A stretch of DNA of 64,000 bases, from positions 58,894-122,893 of the forward strand of contig CANFZM010000008.1 in NCBI GenBank assembly GCA_947451525.1. The letters run 5' to 3'. Made by a program: the position numbers and the translations under genes. This document shows, in pieces, positions 61,039-64,000 of the stretch; position 1 is the stretch's first letter; each line of letters opens with the position of its first letter. A model generated the notes under the pieces. That model was not told the origin of the DNA, searched no databases, and saw nothing but the letters and a program-made list of their open reading frames with translations. The DNA is from Flavobacteriaceae bacterium (GTDB lineage Bacteria; Bacteroidota; Bacteroidia; Flavobacteriales; Flavobacteriaceae).

Positions 61039-62799
61039 ATGTTTGATAGTTCTGCATTAAAAGGAATGAAGTTAACCGAACTTCAAGAAATTGCCAAGTT
61101 GGCAAAAACCATAAAATTTAACGGCGTAAAAAAAGATACGCTGATTGAACAAATTTTAGCCCATCAAGAAGCATCCGCTAAGGAAACTCCTGTTGAAAAA
61201 GTTGTTGCACCAAAAGAAGAGAAATTAAAAAGAGCACGTATTGCTCCAGATAATGGCCCTAAAATAGGTAAAAGTTCTACTGATTTATTTTCAGATGAGT
61301 CTGTAAAAACAGCTCCTCTAGAAGAAGAACTTCCGGGTCAAGAACCAAAAGAACTTCTGGTTCAAGAAACCCAAGAACTTCCTGCAAAAGCAGAAAAATT
61401 CCAAAAGAAACCAAAGTTCATTAAACCGAATAAAACCGTTTCTGAAGAAACTAATGCTGACGAAGATGCAAATCAACAAGTAACAGCTACTGAAGTTGCA
61501 ACCCAAGAACCTGCAGCCGAAAACGGAGAACCTGGTGAAATAGCACCTGCTAAACCGCAAAATCCGAATCAAAAGCATAAAAATCCGAATCAGAATCCAA
61601 ACCAAAACCCAAACCAGAATCCGAATCAAAACCCGAATTTTAAGGCTAAAAAAAGCCCAAATTTTAGAGATTCCGATTATGAGTTTGACGGAATTATTGA
61701 AAGCGAAGGCGTTCTAGAAATGATGCCCGATGGTTACGGTTTTTTACGTTCTTCCGATTATAACTATTTAGCATCCCCAGACGATATTTATTTATCTACT
61801 TCCCAAATTCGTTTATTCGGATTAAAAACCGGAGACACCGTAAAAGGAGTAGTGCGCCCTCCTAAAGAAGGCGAAAAATTCTTCCCTTTAGTTAGAGTTT
61901 TAAAAATAAACGGACACGATCCGCAAGTGGTTCGCGACCGAGTTTCCTTTGAACATTTAACCCCAATTTTTCCACAAGAAAAATTCAACATAGCCGACAA
62001 ACAAGCCAGTGTTTCTACCCGAATCATCGATTTGTTTTCCCCAATCGGAAAAGGACAACGTGGTATGATTGTAGCACAGCCAAAAACCGGTAAAACAATG
62101 TTGCTAAAAGACATTGCCAACGCCATTGCTGCCAACCATCCCGAAGTATATTTAATTGTTTTACTTATTGACGAACGTCCAGAAGAGGTTACCGACATGC
62201 AACGCAGTGTGCGTGGTGAAGTTATCGCTTCCACCTTTGATAGAGAGCCGCAAGAACACGTAAAAATCGCCAATATAGTACTTGAAAAAGCAAAACGTTT
62301 GGTAGAATGTGGTCACGATGTAGTCATTCTTTTAGATTCCATTACCCGTTTGGCAAGAGCCTACAATACCGTGCAACCCGCATCAGGTAAGGTCTTGAGT
62401 GGTGGTGTAGATGCCAATGCCCTACAAAAACCAAAACGTTTCTTTGGAGCCGCGCGTAATGTAGAAAACGGTGGTTCGTTAAGCATCATCGCAACCGCAC
62501 TTACCGAAACAGGTTCTAAAATGGACGAAGTTATCTTCGAAGAATTTAAAGGAACTGGTAATATGGAGTTACAATTAGACAGAAAAATTGCCAACCGAAG
62601 AATCTTCCCAGCAATTGATTTAACTTCATCTAGTACCCGTAGAGACGACTTATTGCTAGACGAAAAAACCCTACAACGCATGTGGATTCTAAGAAAATTC
62701 TTAGCCGACATGAACCCAGTAGAAGCCATGTCTATCATCAACGATAAAATCAAAAAAACCAGAACCAACGACGAATTTCTGATTTCTATGAACGATTAG
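61039..62799 (+). CDS. rho: Transcription termination factor Rho with N-rich insert
   Basis: The 586-aa protein has the Rho N-terminal helix domain ([21 protein letters not shown]), an RNA-binding cold-shock-like domain ([22 protein letters not shown], about residues 225-250) and the ATPase ([45 protein letters not shown]). Between them is an insert of about 180 residues, first acidic with Lys, then an (NPNQ)-type tandem near 175-200. Inserts of this kind occur in Bacteroidetes Rho and may affect RNA binding or phase behaviour (inference). Confidence 0.95.
   Translation: MFDSSALKGMKLTELQEIAKLAKTIKFNGVKKDTLIEQILAHQEASAKETPVEKVVAPKEEKLKRARIAPDNGPKIGKSSTDLFSDESVKTAPLEEELPGQEPKELLVQETQELPAKAEKFQKKPKFIKPNKTVSEETNADEDANQQVTATEVATQEPAAENGEPGEIAPAKPQNPNQKHKNPNQNPNQNPNQNPNQNPNFKAKKSPNFRDSDYEFDGIIESEGVLEMMPDGYGFLRSSDYNYLASPDDIYLSTSQIRLFGLKTGDTVKGVVRPPKEGEKFFPLVRVLKINGHDPQVVRDRVSFEHLTPIFPQEKFNIADKQASVSTRIIDLFSPIGKGQRGMIVAQPKTGKTMLLKDIANAIAANHPEVYLIVLLIDERPEEVTDMQRSVRGEVIASTFDREPQEHVKIANIVLEKAKRLVECGHDVVILLDSITRLARAYNTVQPASGKVLSGGVDANALQKPKRFFGAARNVENGGSLSIIATALTETGSKMDEVIFEEFKGTGNMELQLDRKIANRRIFPAIDLTSSSTRRDDLLLDEKTLQRMWILRKFLADMNPVEAMSIINDKIKKTRTNDEFLISMND
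61561..61638 (+). repeat. Coding tandem repeat in the rho insert
   Basis: Tandem AATCCGAATCAA/AACCCAAACCAG-type 12-mers encode NPNQ units. They vary at synonymous positions, which suggests selection or age. Confidence 0.8.
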
Positions 62800-62800
62800 A

Positions 62801-62909
62801 AGCGAATCGTTTGCGCATTGCAGTAAACGTCATTCCCGCTATCCATTACAACAAAAAAATGCTTCCCAACACGGGAAGCATTTTTTTGTTTCCATTGCTA
62901 TCGGGGCTA
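62801..62909 (+). repeat. Dispersed hairpin repeat, copy 4
   Basis: It starts AGCGAAT and ends CGGGGCTA. It begins one base after the rho stop codon. The hairpin at 62850-62890 (AACAAAAAAATGCTTCCC paired with the complementary arm) has a T-rich 3' arm and is probably the rho terminator. Confidence 0.85.
62850..62890 (+). terminator. Probable rho terminator within repeat copy 4
   Basis: An 18-bp stem with loop AACAC and a T-rich 3' arm, located entirely inside the dispersed repeat. Confidence 0.7.
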
Positions 62910-62951
62910 GATAGGTTATGTCTTTTGTGAAAATAGTATTAACCACCACCT

Positions 62952-63007
62952 TGTCATTCCGACGCAGGAGGACACGAGCGATTGCGAACTGGCGGAGCAA
63001 TCTCATC
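62952..63007. repeat. Diverged GTCATTCCGACGCAGGAGG-type repeat
   Basis: The GTCATTCCGACG and GGCGGAGCAATCTCATC parts match the family of GCAATCTC repeats seen at 18791-18815 and 41630-41650, with an extra central segment. Confidence 0.6.
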
Positions 63008-63070
63008 ATTTAATAATATTTCAAAAGAAACAGCAATTAAAAAAATGTATACTTTTCCTATAAATAACAG

Positions 63071-63084
63071 AAAATGTATACATT
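63071..63084. promoter_or_regulatory. 14-bp palindrome before the last lipoprotein gene
   Basis: AAATGTATACATTT is a perfect palindrome in a 400-base stretch before the gene at 63222; a partial copy of its core (AAATGTATAC) lies 30 bases upstream. It could be an operator, but nothing else supports that. Confidence 0.35.
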
Positions 63085-63221
63085 TGGGAGAAATATGCTA
63101 CACAATTGCGGTTTGCAACCCAAGATGGGTTTATATACGTAGTAGAGATGAGTGTATTAACGAGTTGGCAGTAATTTTGCGAGAAACGAGTGTGAATAGG
63201 AAACAACTTAGAAAAATCGAA

Positions 63222-63839
63222 ATGAAAATTGTGAAAATTTTACCTGTAATTATATTTTTATTTTTTTTAGGTTGCAATCCCAAATCGGAAAAAGCAGAAT
63301 CAAAAGTTAGCAAAAGAAAACTTGAAAATAATTTAAATGCTAAAACTGTTAAACATTCTGACAATGAAAAAATAAATGAAATAATTTGCGACACATTAGT
63401 ATTTGATGAAAATATGAAAGGAAAATTATTGGAAAATAAGTTTGCAGAAAGTAAAAGTGAACTTAATTTTTACAAAAAATTCATAAAATCAAAAAAAATA
63501 AATGTCCCAAAAATACTAAAAACAAAAAGTACGAAAACAAAAATCACCTATCTAGGAGAATTAAAAGACCTAAATCATAAAAATTCATACCACATTATAA
63601 CAAATTTTGAAATTTGGGGTATTGGGGAAATGCTATCACCTAGAGGAAGAAGTAAAGTCGCATTCATAAATGAAACGAAAAACAAAATTTTAATATACGA
63701 TTTAGGAATGCCTGAAAATTTACCAGTAAAAATAGAAAACAATATTCTTTATTTTAAAATCGAAAAATCAGAAATTAAAATTTCTATATTGGGAGGGCTA
63801 TCACCAGAATTGTGTATTCCGAAAATTGGTTGCAATTGA
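63222..63839 (+). CDS. Lipoprotein of unknown function
   Basis: The 205-aa protein has a lipoprotein signal (VIIFLFFLGC, Cys17) and a charged, Lys-rich region (about 18-55), followed by a mixed alpha-beta domain (ITYLGELKDLNHKNSYHIITNFEIWGIGEM, and KSEIKISILGGL). The ATG at 63222 is chosen; the open frame extends 80 codons upstream without signal character. No family is recognised. The window ends shortly after. Confidence 0.7.
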   Translation: MKIVKILPVIIFLFFLGCNPKSEKAESKVSKRKLENNLNAKTVKHSDNEKINEIICDTLVFDENMKGKLLENKFAESKSELNFYKKFIKSKKINVPKILKTKSTKTKITYLGELKDLNHKNSYHIITNFEIWGIGEMLSPRGRSKVAFINETKNKILIYDLGMPENLPVKIENNILYFKIEKSEIKISILGGLSPELCIPKIGCN

Positions 63840-63860
63840 GAAAAAACTACCCCCGATAGC

Positions 63861-63883
63861 GCGGATTTGCACCTTAAATCCGC
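63861..63883. repeat. Short GCGGATTT hairpin after the lipoprotein gene
   Basis: GCGGATTT and AAATCCGC arms form a perfect 8-bp stem in a CCCCGATAGC context of the kind seen in Bacteroidetes intergenic repeats. It may also act as a terminator. Confidence 0.55.
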
Positions 63884-64000
63884 ATGTTTCAAATTTAAAA
63901 TTATTTTTTTATACTTTTTCTGTTTTTTTTTGCATTTTCAATTTGTAATTTAGGCTTTTAGAGATAAAAAAGTTTTATGTTTCCAATAGTCATTTAAAAA

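Noticed and set aside
63021..63206. A 61-codon minus-strand frame and the upstream extension of the 63222 lipoprotein frame
   Set aside because: Neither has signal-like or family-like features, and the region contains a repeat and a palindrome instead.

Overview
The window looks like chromosomal DNA of a member of the Flavobacteriaceae, probably Flavobacterium or a close relative. The DNA is AT-rich. Promoters follow the Bacteroidetes pattern, with a -7 box TANNTTTG. Two secreted proteins end in type IX secretion (T9SS) sorting domains. Bacteroidetes-typical genes are present: bshC, a DUF4295 gene behind rpmG, DUF5777, DUF4293 and DUF2795 proteins, and a Rho with a long Asn/Gln/Pro-rich insert. 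No rRNA, tRNA, CRISPR array, prophage, transposase or integrase was recognised.

Layout. 0.2-2.7 kb: a secreted GH13 amylase and a four-helix-bundle protein. 2.73-8.30 kb: an accessory island on the minus strand, bounded by two near-identical copies of the secA terminator. It holds a WYL-domain regulator, a DEDD exonuclease, a stand-alone DnaB-type ATPase, a UDG-like protein and several unknown proteins. 8.3-18.8 kb: secA, a cobalamin adenosyltransferase, an ABC ATPase, a lipoprotein, an RCC1-repeat T9SS protein, a methyltransferase and an ABC-F protein. 19.0-20.7 kb: three tandem toxin-antitoxin-like modules. 20.7-28.8 kb: glycosyltransferase, 2-oxo acid dehydrogenase E2, exonuclease, FAH hydrolase, Hpt protein, CinA, L28/L33/DUF4295 and ftsY. 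28.8-35.2 kb: a serine hydrolase, DciA-like protein, ndk, bshC and a radical SAM protein. 35.5-40.9 kb: a predicted envelope redox cluster (OB-fold protein, DUF5777 barrel, c-type cytochrome lipoprotein, YceI, DUF2271-T9SS protein) facing an apbE-TPR operon. 41.0-44.8 kb: a three-gene biotin-dependent acyl-CoA carboxylase. 44.8-64 kb: LysM-NlpC/P60 protein, a two-component system, DUF1573, the spoT-fur-purA run, lpdA, two PAP2 proteins, an ABC exporter, truA, a phosphoesterase, rho and a lipoprotein.

The strongest candidate for an undescribed system is the 2.73-8.30 kb island. Four 19-bp inverted repeats (GACA-N5-TGTC core) lie upstream of the WYL gene, the DnaB-like gene, the 188-aa gene and the 72/139-aa pair. 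In all four cases a -7-like box sits exactly nine bases from the operator edge. This suggests one WYL-controlled regulon of nucleic-acid-processing genes, possibly a defence or DNA-damage module (inference).

Other themes are as follows. The secreted DUF2271 protein carries two ApbE-type flavinylation-like motifs and lies next to apbE. A dispersed intergenic repeat occurs in four copies, with conserved ends and a variable but base-paired hairpin. Intergenic low-complexity repeats have entered coding sequences in frame in at least four genes. The toxin-antitoxin array is a triplication whose middle toxin has a nonsense codon. Several start codons were moved downstream because the longest open frame begins inside or upstream of a -7 box.
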